A stretch of 25,961 nucleotides of DNA from an uncultured Collinsella sp. (lineage in GTDB: Bacteria; Actinomycetota; Coriobacteriia; Coriobacteriales; Coriobacteriaceae): positions 1-25,961 of the forward strand of contig URWW01000027.1 of assembly GCA_900551665.1 (NCBI GenBank), given 5' to 3'. Of the stretch, positions 1-7,402 are shown one piece after another (the stretch's first letter is position 1; the number at the start of each line of letters is the position of its first letter). Position numbers and translations under genes: made by a program. The notes beneath the pieces were generated by a model that saw only the letters and a program-made list of their open reading frames with translations, searched no databases and was not told the origin of the DNA.

Positions 1-717
1 GGGCGCGGCCCGCGGTAAACGGGGGCCGCGCCCGGATCCATCTGCCGGCTCGGCCGAAATTCCGGTTGGACCGCCCGGTGCGGAGATTCGGCCGTATACG
101 GATTGCCTGCGCGCCGTCCGTCCGTCGGTCGGGCGCCGACGCCGCGTGTCCGCTCGTTGACGCCGAGCGGTAGGGGAGGGCGGTCGCCGTGGGCTCCGCC
201 GCCGTTGGGTCCCGCGAGGCGCACGGAGCGCCGCGGGGTGTCGTCGCGATATCGATCGTCCATCGATGTCTCCCGGATCAAAAAGACGCATCAGGTCATT
301 TGGTTTCAAACGCATTTATTCTACCAGCAGGTATGTTGCGACCGGCCCTCATGGGGGAGTCGGAGGGCTCCCGTCCGTCCGTTAGGCACTTTCGGCGTCG
401 AGGGGTCGGCCCCCTCCCCGCGTAGGTCGGGGATGCCGGCGGTGCGCGAGGCGGGCGCCGGGTCGAATCCGCGACCGGTCGTTTTGGGCGGTGAGTGGTT
501 TTTCGCTTGCAAGTGAGTGAGCGTGCGGCGACCGTTCGTCCGGAAATGGGTTCCGCTCGTCTGCTCTCCCATCCCGAACATCGACCGCCCGCAAACCTTC
601 ACATCGGTTGGCAATATTCTTCAGGGCGTGGAAAAGGCGCCCGCCGAACCGGCGAGCGCGAGGGGGAGGACCGATGAGTGGAAACATCGGTCCCAAACAA
701 AAGAAAGGAGGCGTGCT
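1..717. other. Gene-free 717-bp region upstream of the permease
   Basis: No convincing coding region is seen; open frames on both strands here are arginine/proline-rich, low-complexity readings of GC-rich DNA. Positions 1-11 and 23-33 form a perfect 11-bp inverted repeat with an 11-nt loop and no following T-run, possibly the end of a gene outside the window. A candidate LytTR box lies at 531-560. A weak TATTCT -10 at 615-620 has no good -35, as expected of an activator-dependent promoter, but this is a guess. Confidence 0.5.
531..560 (+). promoter_or_regulatory. Candidate LytTR-type response regulator binding site
   Basis: Two direct half-sites, ACCGTTCGT (531-539) and TCCGCTCGT (552-560), are separated by 12 bp, so they repeat every 21 bp on one DNA face. 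The published LytTR-box consensus, recalled as [TA][AC][CA]GTTN[AG][TG] repeated with a 12-13 bp gap, is matched 9/9 and 8/9. A LytTR regulator is encoded at 5553-6290, just beyond the permease/amidohydrolase genes. Binding has not been shown; the spacing match is what raises this above chance. Confidence 0.5.
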
Positions 718-2166
718 ATGGCGGACACCAACGCTTCTGCTGCCGATCAGGGCGGCATGAAAAAGACGCTGTCGCTGTGGAACTTCTTCACCATCGGCTT
801 CGGCGCCATTATCGGTACCGGTTGGGTCCTGCAGGTCGGCGACTGGATGGTCGTTGGCGGCGGTCCCGTCCCCGCTATGATCGCATTCCTCTTGGGCGCC
901 ATCGCCTTGGTGCCCATCGGAGCGGTGTTTGGCGAGCTTACGGCCGCCATCCCGGTTTCCGGCGGTATCGTGGAGTACGTCGACCGCACCTTCGGTCACA
1001 CGGCGTCCTACATCACCGGCTGGTTCCTGGCTCTGGGCAACGGCATCCTGTGCCCGTGGGAGGCAATCGCCATCTCCACGCTGGTCTCGGACATGTTCGG
1101 CAGCCTGCCCGGTCTTGAGTGGCTCCGCGCCGTCAAGCTCTACACCATCCTCGGTGCAGATGTCTACCTGTTCCCGACGCTGATCGCGCTCGCCTTCGCC
1201 GGCTACGTGGTCTTCCTGAACTTCCGCGGTGCCAGCTCCGCTGCCAAGCTGCAGGCCTTCCTCACCAAGGCCCTGCTCTGCGGCATGCTGCTCGCCATGG
1301 GCGTCTCCATCATGACCGGCTCCCCCGACAACGCCATGCCTGTGTTCTCCCAGGTCGCCGGCGCTGGCGGCGGTGTCGCCGAGACCGAGTCCACCAACCT
1401 GCTCGCAGGCATCGTCTCGGTCCTGGTGCTGACCCCGTTCTTCTACGCGGGCTTCGACACCATCCCGCAGCAGGCTGAGGAGGCCGCTGAGGGTCTGAAC
1501 TGGAACAAGTTCGGCAAGATCATCACCCTGGCCCTCCTGGCCGCCGGTGGCTTCTACATGGTCTGCATCTACTCCTTCGGCACCATCCTTCCCTGGAACG
1601 AGTTCGTGGCCCAGCCCGTCCCCGCTCTGGCCTGCCTGAAGAACATCAACATGATCCTGTACGTGGCCATGCTCGTCATCGCCACCCTCGGGCCCATGGG
1701 TCCCATGAACTCCTTCTACGGCGCTACCTCCCGCATCATGCTCGCCATGGGCCGCAAGGGTCAGCTCCCCGAGAAGTTCGCCGAGGTCGATGAGAAGTCC
1801 GGCGCCCCCAAGCTCGCTTGCGTGGTCCTCGGTGTCATCACCGTCATCGGTCCGTTCCTGGGCAAGAACATGCTCATCCCGCTGACCAACGTGTCCGCTC
1901 TGGCGTTCATCCTCTCCTGCACCATGGTCGCCCTTGCGTGCCTGAAGATGCGCTACACCGAGCCCGACCTGCCTCGTCCCTACAAGGTCCCTGGCGGCAA
2001 GTTCGGTATCTTCCTGGCCATCCTGGCCGGCGCCGTGATCATCGGCCTGCTCGTCCTGCCCTTCAGCCCGGCCTCCCTCAACATGGTTGAGTGGTCCATC
2101 GTGCTCGGTTGGCTGGTCGTTGGCCTGATCCTCATGTTCGCCACCAAGGCTCGCGCCAAGAAGTAG
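718..2166 (+). CDS. APC-superfamily amino acid/amine permease
   Basis: This 482-residue integral membrane protein is a likely proton- or exchange-coupled transporter of an amino acid, amine or small peptide-like compound. The first membrane segment carries the APC signature IGFGAIIGTG (about residues 26-35), and roughly twelve hydrophobic segments follow. The cytoplasmic segment FDTIPQQAEEA is also typical of the superfamily. The start at 718 is chosen because AAAGGAGG lies 5-6 nt upstream; an in-frame start at 517 would add a non-coding-looking arginine-rich leader. Length is normal for the family. The amidohydrolase gene follows after 243 bp on the same strand, so the pair may import and hydrolyse one substrate. 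Codons are strongly C-ending, as in highly expressed genes. Substrate cannot be read from sequence. Confidence 0.9.
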   Translation: MADTNASAADQGGMKKTLSLWNFFTIGFGAIIGTGWVLQVGDWMVVGGGPVPAMIAFLLGAIALVPIGAVFGELTAAIPVSGGIVEYVDRTFGHTASYITGWFLALGNGILCPWEAIAISTLVSDMFGSLPGLEWLRAVKLYTILGADVYLFPTLIALAFAGYVVFLNFRGASSAAKLQAFLTKALLCGMLLAMGVSIMTGSPDNAMPVFSQVAGAGGGVAETESTNLLAGIVSVLVLTPFFYAGFDTIPQQAEEAAEGLNWNKFGKIITLALLAAGGFYMVCIYSFGTILPWNEFVAQPVPALACLKNINMILYVAMLVIATLGPMGPMNSFYGATSRIMLAMGRKGQLPEKFAEVDEKSGAPKLACVVLGVITVIGPFLGKNMLIPLTNVSALAFILSCTMVALACLKMRYTEPDLPRPYKVPGGKFGIFLAILAGAVIIGLLVLPFSPASLNMVEWSIVLGWLVVGLILMFATKARAKK

Positions 2167-2180
2167 CGAAACCCCTCTGT

Positions 2181-2236
2181 CGGCGGGCGCACGACACGAC
2201 GCGCCCGCCGCATTCCGGGGGTCCACACCGACCCCC
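2181..2236 (+). other. Two hairpins between permease and amidohydrolase genes
   Basis: A perfect 10-bp stem (CGGCGGGCGC at 2181-2190 with 2201-2210, 10-nt loop) is followed by a 7-bp stem (GGGGGTC at 2217-2223 with 2230-2236). Neither has a T-run, so they look more like RNA-stabilising or partial attenuation structures than a full terminator. They would allow the two flanking genes to share a transcript at different levels. Confidence 0.45.
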
Positions 2237-2409
2237 AGGGGAGAGCGCCCCGGCGCCGACCCCACCATGGAACAAGGTGCACCGAGCTCCGCGTTCCATC
2301 GCGGCATATCCGCCGCGTCTCTCCTCTCTTGCGGCATGCCCGGCCGCGCACGTACCCCGCGCGGTCGGGTGCCACTAGCCAATCCATCGTTCCAATAAGG
2401 AGGAACAAC

Positions 2410-3687
2410 ATGGGTAAGAAGTATGCAATCGTCGGAGGCAAGCTCATCGACGGCACCGGTGCCGAGCCGGTCGAGAACTCCCTGGTTCTCGTCGACGAGA
2501 ACGGCAAGATCGAGTACGCCGGCGCCCACCAGGACACCCCTGAGGGCTACGAGGTCATCGACGCTGCCGGCAAGACCGTCATGCCCGGCCTCATCGACAC
2601 CCACCTGCACTTCTCCGGCAACCTCACCGACGATGACACCGACTGGGTCATGCAGCCGCTCCTCGAGAAGCAGGCCGTCGCCGTCAAGCAGGCCTACGAC
2701 TGCCTCACCCACGGTCTGACCACCGTGTGCGAGATCGGCCGCTTCGGCATCCAGGTCCGCGACTGCATCGAGAAGGGCGTCTTCAAGGGTCCTCGCGTCC
2801 TCGCCACCGGCCTCGGCTTCTGCCGCGTTGCCGGCCACGGTGACTCCCATCACTGCAGCCAGCTCGAGAACAAAGAGTCCCATCCTTGGGGCGACCAGGT
2901 CGACGGTCCGTGGGATCTGCGCAAGGCCGTTCGTCGTCGCCTGCGTGAGAACCCCGACGCCATCAAGATCTGGGCTACCGGCGGTGGCATCTGGCGCTGG
3001 GACTCCGGCCGCGACCAGCACTACTGCTCCGAGGAGATCAAGGCCGTCATCGACGAGGCCAAGATGGTCGGCATCCCGGTGTGGAGCCACTGCTACAACA
3101 ACCACGCCGCTGCCTACGATTCCGTCCGCTTTGGCTGCGAGCAGCTGATTCACGGCTTCGACATCGACGAGCGCACCATGGACCTCATGGCCGAGCAGGG
3201 CACCTTCTTCACCCCGACGATCGCCTTCCTGCCCACCTGGTACTCCACCTATCCGCCGGTCTACGTGCCCGAGCTGCATGACAAGTACGAGGGCACCCTC
3301 GTCGAGAAGGAGCTCCAGCGCAACTACGACTGCCTGCGCGAGGCCAAGAAGCGCGGCGTCGTGATGACCATCGGCTCCGACTCCTTCTCCTTCGTCACTC
3401 CTTACGGCACCTGCTCCATCGAGGAGATGTACGAGTTCGTGGACAAGATCGGCTTCACCCCGGTCGAGACCATCACCTGCGCCACCCTCAACGGTGCCAA
3501 GATGTGCCACATCGAGGACGAGACCGGTTCCCTCGAGGCCGGCAAGTGCGCCGACCTGCTGGTCGTCAACGGCGATGTCGCCGCTGACATCCACACCCTC
3601 AACGTTGACAACATGGACGTCATCATGAAGGACGGCTGGATTGTCGACGCCGGCACCTTCGGTGAGGGCAACAAGTACTCCGAGTAA
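2410..3687 (+). CDS. Metal-dependent amidohydrolase (imidazolonepropionase/prolidase-like)
   Basis: A 425-residue cytoplasmic hydrolase of the amidohydrolase superfamily (COG1228-like group). It has the N-terminal beta-sandwich segment, then the HxH metal motif H65/H67 in DTHLHFSG, a lysine K186 in IKIWATGGG placed like the carboxylated metal-bridging lysine, metal histidines H227 (WSHCYNN) and H248 (IHGFD), and the catalytic aspartate D324 (IGSDSF). All ligands for a binuclear centre are present, so it should be active. Start 2410 has AAGGAGG 6 nt upstream; the upstream extension to 2329 is non-coding in character. Relatives cleave Xaa-Pro or Xaa-Arg/Lys dipeptides, N-acyl amino acids or cyclic amides; which applies is unknown. 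Pairing with the permease points to a nutrient taken up by that permease. A strong terminator follows. Confidence 0.9.
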   Translation: MGKKYAIVGGKLIDGTGAEPVENSLVLVDENGKIEYAGAHQDTPEGYEVIDAAGKTVMPGLIDTHLHFSGNLTDDDTDWVMQPLLEKQAVAVKQAYDCLTHGLTTVCEIGRFGIQVRDCIEKGVFKGPRVLATGLGFCRVAGHGDSHHCSQLENKESHPWGDQVDGPWDLRKAVRRRLRENPDAIKIWATGGGIWRWDSGRDQHYCSEEIKAVIDEAKMVGIPVWSHCYNNHAAAYDSVRFGCEQLIHGFDIDERTMDLMAEQGTFFTPTIAFLPTWYSTYPPVYVPELHDKYEGTLVEKELQRNYDCLREAKKRGVVMTIGSDSFSFVTPYGTCSIEEMYEFVDKIGFTPVETITCATLNGAKMCHIEDETGSLEAGKCADLLVVNGDVAADIHTLNVDNMDVIMKDGWIVDAGTFGEGNKYSE

Positions 3688-3831
3688 CCGAGTTACTCCC
3701 ATAGGGCTCCCCGGTTCTGCCTCCAGGCGTAGCGGCTTCGCATCAGATAGAGAAGCGGCGTTGTGGAGGGGCCGGGGAGTCCCCACGTTTACCCGGGGCG
3801 GGGCAGGGCGCCGCTTCAGGGGGACGACGCG

Positions 3832-3867
3832 AGCGCCCATCCCGCTATTCGGGGTGGGCGCTTTTTT
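3832..3867 (+). terminator. Intrinsic terminator after the amidohydrolase
   Basis: Arms 3832-3844 and 3850-3862 pair over 13 bp with a single G-T wobble and a 5-nt loop (CTATT), followed directly by six T residues (3862-3867). This is the best terminator of the window and ends the permease/amidohydrolase transcript before the kinase gene. Confidence 0.9.
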
Positions 3868-3875
3868 CGGCCGAT

Positions 3876-3884
3876 TGGTATCAT
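3876..3884 (+). promoter_or_regulatory. Possible extended -10 promoter of the kinase gene
   Basis: TGGTATCAT just after the terminator matches an extended -10 (TGnTATAAT) at 4 of 6 core bases, with no clear -35. Transcription would start near 3891, which fits the GTG start at 3924 better than the ATG at 3897. Confidence 0.3.
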
Positions 3885-3896
3885 GGAGCGCGTGCG

Positions 3897-5384
3897 ATGA
3901 ATGTTAAAAAGGTAGGTGTTTGCGTGCGGCGGCCGTTTGCCCGTTGGAATCAGACGAAATTCTTCCGCGTCGCCCAGAGTTGGGCGCTGCGCGGCCTCAT
4001 CCTGTGCGTCCCGATGCTGCTCGGCCTGCTGGCCCTCGAATTCGTGACCAACCCCAACCCGGTTCCCGCGGTCATCACCATCGCCGGCCTCGTCCTGCTG
4101 TGCTTCTTCTTTGCATACGTGTTCGTCGCGCCCGATGACTTCTCGCTCTCCGCGACCGACCGAACGCTCGGCATCGCGAGCAAGATCTTCGCCTACACCC
4201 GTCACGGTCTGGCGCCCGAGGCGACGCTGGGCGCATGCAAGCTGATTCTGCCCGAGACCCTGGCCTCGGCGATATGCATCACCGACGGCACGGCGGTCAT
4301 CGCGAGTTGGGGCGAGGATTCGGACCGCTGCCCCACGGGCACGCCGGTCGTCCTCGAGAGCACGCTGCGCGTCATCGAGAACGAGCGCATGGAGGTTTTC
4401 GCGCGCGAGACGTCCGGTCCCGATGAGCCGCATTTCTTCCCGCGCCTGCAGGCTGGAATCACGGCCCCGCTCATCGTCCGCGATCGCTGCATGGGGACCT
4501 TCGAGCTGTACTATCCGCGCTATAGCGACATCGACGCGCGCCAGACTGCACTCGCCACGGGCTTTGCCGAGCTGATCTCCACGCAGCTGGCGAGTTTCGA
4601 GCTCGAGCGCCAGGAGGACCTGAGCGCCCGTATGGAACTGCGCGCGCTGCAGTCCCAGGTCGATCCGCACTTCCTGTTCAACACCATCGGAACCATCGTT
4701 TCGCTGGTTCGCACGGAGCCGGAGAAGGCGCGCTCGCTGCTCATCGACTTCTCGAACTACTATCGTCAGACGCTGTCGAACTCCGATGCGCTCACCTCGC
4801 TTGAAAACGAGCTCGACCAGGGCATGCGTTACATCAACCTCATGCAGGCGCGTTACGGTGACGGCCGTCTCAAGCTCTCGGTCGACTTCGATCCGTTCAC
4901 GCTCGATTGCCGCGTCCCGCCGTTCATCTTGCAGCCGCTGCTCGAGAATTGCATCAAGCATGCGATGCGCGAGGTCGAGCCGTTGTCCATCAAGCTTTCC
5001 TCCCTTGAGACGGATGACGGCATCCAAATCGTGGTCGAGGACGACGGCATCGGCATGAACGAGGAGACGCTCGCCCATCTGCTCGACGTGAAGCGCGATG
5101 AGGGCGATACGTGCCCGTGCGGTTGCACCGAGGAGGACGGCGAGTGCGTCGAGGCCAAGCTCGAGTCCATGAGCAGGAGGGACGCTCCCACTACGGCCGA
5201 CGGTTCACTCAAGCGCGGCGGCGGCTTGGCCCTCGTCAACGTGCTCATGCGCATCCACTTCTTCTTCGGCGCGGAATCGGGCATCCACGTCGAATCGCAG
5301 GAGGGCGTGGGAACGCGCGTGACGGTCGACCTGATCGGCGAGCCACACGAGCCGGAGGGGACCATGCTTCCCTCGGCCCGATGA
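3897..5384 (+). CDS. LytS-type sensor histidine kinase
   Basis: A 495-residue membrane kinase that should phosphorylate the LytTR regulator encoded next. Two membrane segments (about residues 31-50 and 57-78) replace the five or six usual in LytS; a GAF-like region spans about 95-235. The His_kinase domain carries H258 in QVDPHFLFNT, the N-box N351 in LLENCIKHA, DDGIGM, and a final glycine-rich GGGLALVNV box. Between these last two lies an insertion with four cysteines, C406, C408, C410 and C417 (CPCGCTEEDGEC), in the place of the ATP lid. ATG 3897 has GGAG 8 nt upstream; GTG 3924, preceded by AGGTAGG at 7 nt, is an equally good start and removes nine residues. The short sensory part suggests sensing by the GAF region or by contact with a transporter. 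Confidence 0.88.
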   Translation: MNVKKVGVCVRRPFARWNQTKFFRVAQSWALRGLILCVPMLLGLLALEFVTNPNPVPAVITIAGLVLLCFFFAYVFVAPDDFSLSATDRTLGIASKIFAYTRHGLAPEATLGACKLILPETLASAICITDGTAVIASWGEDSDRCPTGTPVVLESTLRVIENERMEVFARETSGPDEPHFFPRLQAGITAPLIVRDRCMGTFELYYPRYSDIDARQTALATGFAELISTQLASFELERQEDLSARMELRALQSQVDPHFLFNTIGTIVSLVRTEPEKARSLLIDFSNYYRQTLSNSDALTSLENELDQGMRYINLMQARYGDGRLKLSVDFDPFTLDCRVPPFILQPLLENCIKHAMREVEPLSIKLSSLETDDGIQIVVEDDGIGMNEETLAHLLDVKRDEGDTCPCGCTEEDGECVEAKLESMSRRDAPTTADGSLKRGGGLALVNVLMRIHFFFGAESGIHVESQEGVGTRVTVDLIGEPHEPEGTMLPSAR

Positions 5385-5552
5385 CGCGTGCAGTCGCGCG
5401 CGACGTCGGGTCGTCCGTGGGCCGAGCCGTGCATCGACGCGAGGAGCCCGCGTTACACTGATGCTTGGCCGCGCGCCATGGTCCGCGCGGCGAGGCGACT
5501 TTTGATTGGATGACGTGTTGGGTGCTGAGCCCATCGAAACAAGGGAGATGGC

Positions 5553-6290
5553 ATGGCCGACCAGACATGGCGCGTGTTGATCGTCGATGACGAGCCGCCG
5601 ATCCGCGCCGAATTGAACTATCTGCTCAAGCAAGACGGCCGCGTCGGGCGCATCGAGGAGGCCGGAGGGGCGACGGAGGCGGTCGAGAAGATCCTGGCCT
5701 TCGGCCCCGAGGTGCTGTTCCTCGACATCCAAATGCCCGGCACGAGCGGCGTACAGCTCGCCGATACGCTGCAGAAGCTCAAAAAGCCGCCGGTCATCGT
5801 GTTCGTCACGGCGTTTTCCGAGTATGCCGCCGAGGCGTTCGAGCTCGATGCCGCGGACTACGTGCTCAAGCCGGTCGAGCAAGATCGCCTGGAGAAGGCG
5901 CTCGACAAGGTCGAGAACGCGCTCAATGCGCGCAAGCCGACGGTCGCCGAGCCCGTCCGCCGCATCCAGGGCGAGCGCAACGGCAAGCGCACGTACATCC
6001 CCGTGACCGACATCGCCTATATAGAGGCGCGCGCCGATTACGCTTCGGCTCATACGGAGGCGGGGACCTATTTGGTGAACGAATCCATATCGGTCCTGGA
6101 GCGACGTTTGACGAACGAGGGTTTCCTGCGCGTTCATCGCAGCTTCCTGGTGAATATCGACGATGTCCGCGATGTCGAGGTGCTCAAGCCGAGTGGGCTC
6201 ATGCAGCTCAAGCTCGGTCGAACGGACGCGAGCATCCCGGTCAGCCGCAGAAGGGCGACGGGTGTCAAAAAGCAGCTCGGCCTGGCGTGA
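5553..6290 (+). CDS. LytTR-family response regulator
   Basis: A 245-residue transcription factor, normal length for the LytR/AlgR family. The receiver domain (about 1-120) has acidic pair D12/D13, phospho-acceptor D58 in LFLDIQMPG and the LKPVE lysine. The LytTR DNA-binding domain (about 140-243) shows the family's FLRVHRSFLVNI segment. The start has AAGGGAG 6 nt upstream. It lies 168 bp after the kinase gene, so it may also have its own promoter; TACACT at 5454-5459 is a possible -10. Relatives often switch on one neighbouring transporter gene; a matching half-site pair lies at 531-560, upstream of the permease. Confidence 0.93.
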   Translation: MADQTWRVLIVDDEPPIRAELNYLLKQDGRVGRIEEAGGATEAVEKILAFGPEVLFLDIQMPGTSGVQLADTLQKLKKPPVIVFVTAFSEYAAEAFELDAADYVLKPVEQDRLEKALDKVENALNARKPTVAEPVRRIQGERNGKRTYIPVTDIAYIEARADYASAHTEAGTYLVNESISVLERRLTNEGFLRVHRSFLVNIDDVRDVEVLKPSGLMQLKLGRTDASIPVSRRRATGVKKQLGLA

Positions 6291-6335
6291 CCGCGCCTCC
6301 CGTGCGGTTTGTGACGGGTCTCCGTAGACGTGATA

Positions 6336-6371
6336 ACGTGGTGCGCTTTCTCGCGCGTACCACGTCATTTT
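6336..6371 (+). terminator. Probable terminator after the LytTR regulator
   Basis: ACGTGGTGCGC (6336-6346) pairs with 6353-6365 apart from a 2-nt bulge, around a 6-nt loop, followed by CATTTT. The T-run is short, so termination may be partial. Confidence 0.5.
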
Positions 6372-6379
6372 GCTATAGT
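6371..6379 (+). promoter_or_regulatory. Extended -10 promoter of the haemolysin III-like gene
   Basis: TGCTATAGT is a close extended -10 (TGn plus TATAGT, 5 of 6 core bases). No good -35 is seen. A start near 6386 would give a leader of about 33 nt. Confidence 0.45.
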
Positions 6380-6418
6380 AACGAGCAGTGTAGCTATTTT
6401 GGAGGACGATCTGCAACC

Positions 6419-7243
6419 ATGCCAGACGCGAGTGACAGTCCCTCGCCGCGACCCGATGTCGCGGCTGCCCCTGTTCCCATAGCGCGCGCCGACGCGGCAT
6501 CCCGGGCGCAGCGCTTGCTGCATGCTGCCGGCTCGACCGCAAAAGAGGCGGTCGCCACCGTCGGGGCGCCGGTCAAGGCGGCCGCTCGCACGGTCAAACG
6601 CCACCTGGTTCCCCAGTACACGTTGGGGGAGGAGATCGCGAACTCCATCACGCACGGCATCGGCGTCGCCTTGGGCATCGCCGCCCTCGTCGTCATGGTC
6701 GTGAAGGCGGCCCTGCATGGGGCGCATCCGGCCTCACTCGCCAGCGCGATCATCTTCGGTATCGCCCTCATCCTCGAATATCTCGCATCCACGCTGTATC
6801 ACGCCATCGCGCACCCCACCGCCAAGCGCGTGTTCCGCGTGATCGACCATAGCTGCATCTACCTGCTCATCGCTGGGACCTATACGCCGTTCTGCCTCAT
6901 CACGCTCGCCGATGCCGGCGGTATCCCGCTGTGCATCGCCGTATGGGCCATCGCGATCGCGGGCGTGCTGTTCGAGGCGTTCATGCGCGAGCGTCAGCCC
7001 CATTGGCTGACCGCCGCCATCTACGTCGCGATGGGCTGGCTCGTCGTTTTCCGCCTGCCCCAGCTCATGGCCGCCTTGCACCCCACCGCCCTCGTGCTGC
7101 TCGCCGCCGGAGGCGTGTGCTACACCGTCGGCGCGGTATTTTACGTGCTCAAGAAGATTCGCTACATGCATAGCATTTTCCACCTGTGGGTTCTCGCCGG
7201 CAGCGTGCTGCAGTTCTTGGCGGTGGTCCTCTTCGTGATCTAG
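6419..7243 (+). CDS. Haemolysin III / PAQR-like membrane protein
   Basis: A 274-residue protein of the YqfA/haemolysin III family with about seven membrane segments after residue 70. Family signatures are present: SITHGIG in the first conserved block, STLYHA, IDHSCIYLLIAGTYTPF, and the C-terminal HSIFHLWVLAGS, whose histidines together with those of the earlier blocks form the presumed metal site of PAQR-type enzymes. The biochemical role in bacteria is unsettled; lipid or ceramidase-like hydrolysis has been proposed for the superfamily, and haemolysis is only historical. The N-terminal 65 residues are alanine-rich, partly amphipathic and absent from short homologues. The start at 6419 has GGAGG 13 nt upstream, rather far, but no better in-frame start is visible; the upstream extension to 6287 crosses the terminator and promoter. 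Confidence 0.87.
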   Translation: MPDASDSPSPRPDVAAAPVPIARADAASRAQRLLHAAGSTAKEAVATVGAPVKAAARTVKRHLVPQYTLGEEIANSITHGIGVALGIAALVVMVVKAALHGAHPASLASAIIFGIALILEYLASTLYHAIAHPTAKRVFRVIDHSCIYLLIAGTYTPFCLITLADAGGIPLCIAVWAIAIAGVLFEAFMRERQPHWLTAAIYVAMGWLVVFRLPQLMAALHPTALVLLAAGGVCYTVGAVFYVLKKIRYMHSIFHLWVLAGSVLQFLAVVLFVI

Positions 7244-7402
7244 CTATTCGGCCGGCCGCGAGGTGCGGTTAGGAGGCCGATGCGCGCGCCGAGCGCGGGG
7301 CTGTGCCCCGGCGCATCGGGAGCGTCGCATGGGATGCCTTCGGACGCCCCGTTCGGCTGTCATCGATCTGCACGCCTACCCAGGAGGTTTGAACCCGTCC
7401 CC

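Noticed and set aside
1..33. 11-bp inverted repeat at the left edge as an intrinsic terminator
   Set aside because: No T-run on either side within the window and the upstream gene cannot be seen.
382..3840. Very long open frame on the - strand opposite the permease and amidohydrolase
   Set aside because: It is antisense to two genes with clear family motifs and has Asp/Gly/Val/His-rich composition typical of the shadow of C-ending codons; no motif or ribosome binding site supports it.
7280..7402. 41-residue N-terminal extension of the CNNM/CorC protein
   Set aside because: AGGAGG precedes ATG 7280, but only by 3 nt, and the added residues are Pro/Arg/Gly-rich and unlike the family's hydrophobic N-terminus; kept as a possible alternative start only.
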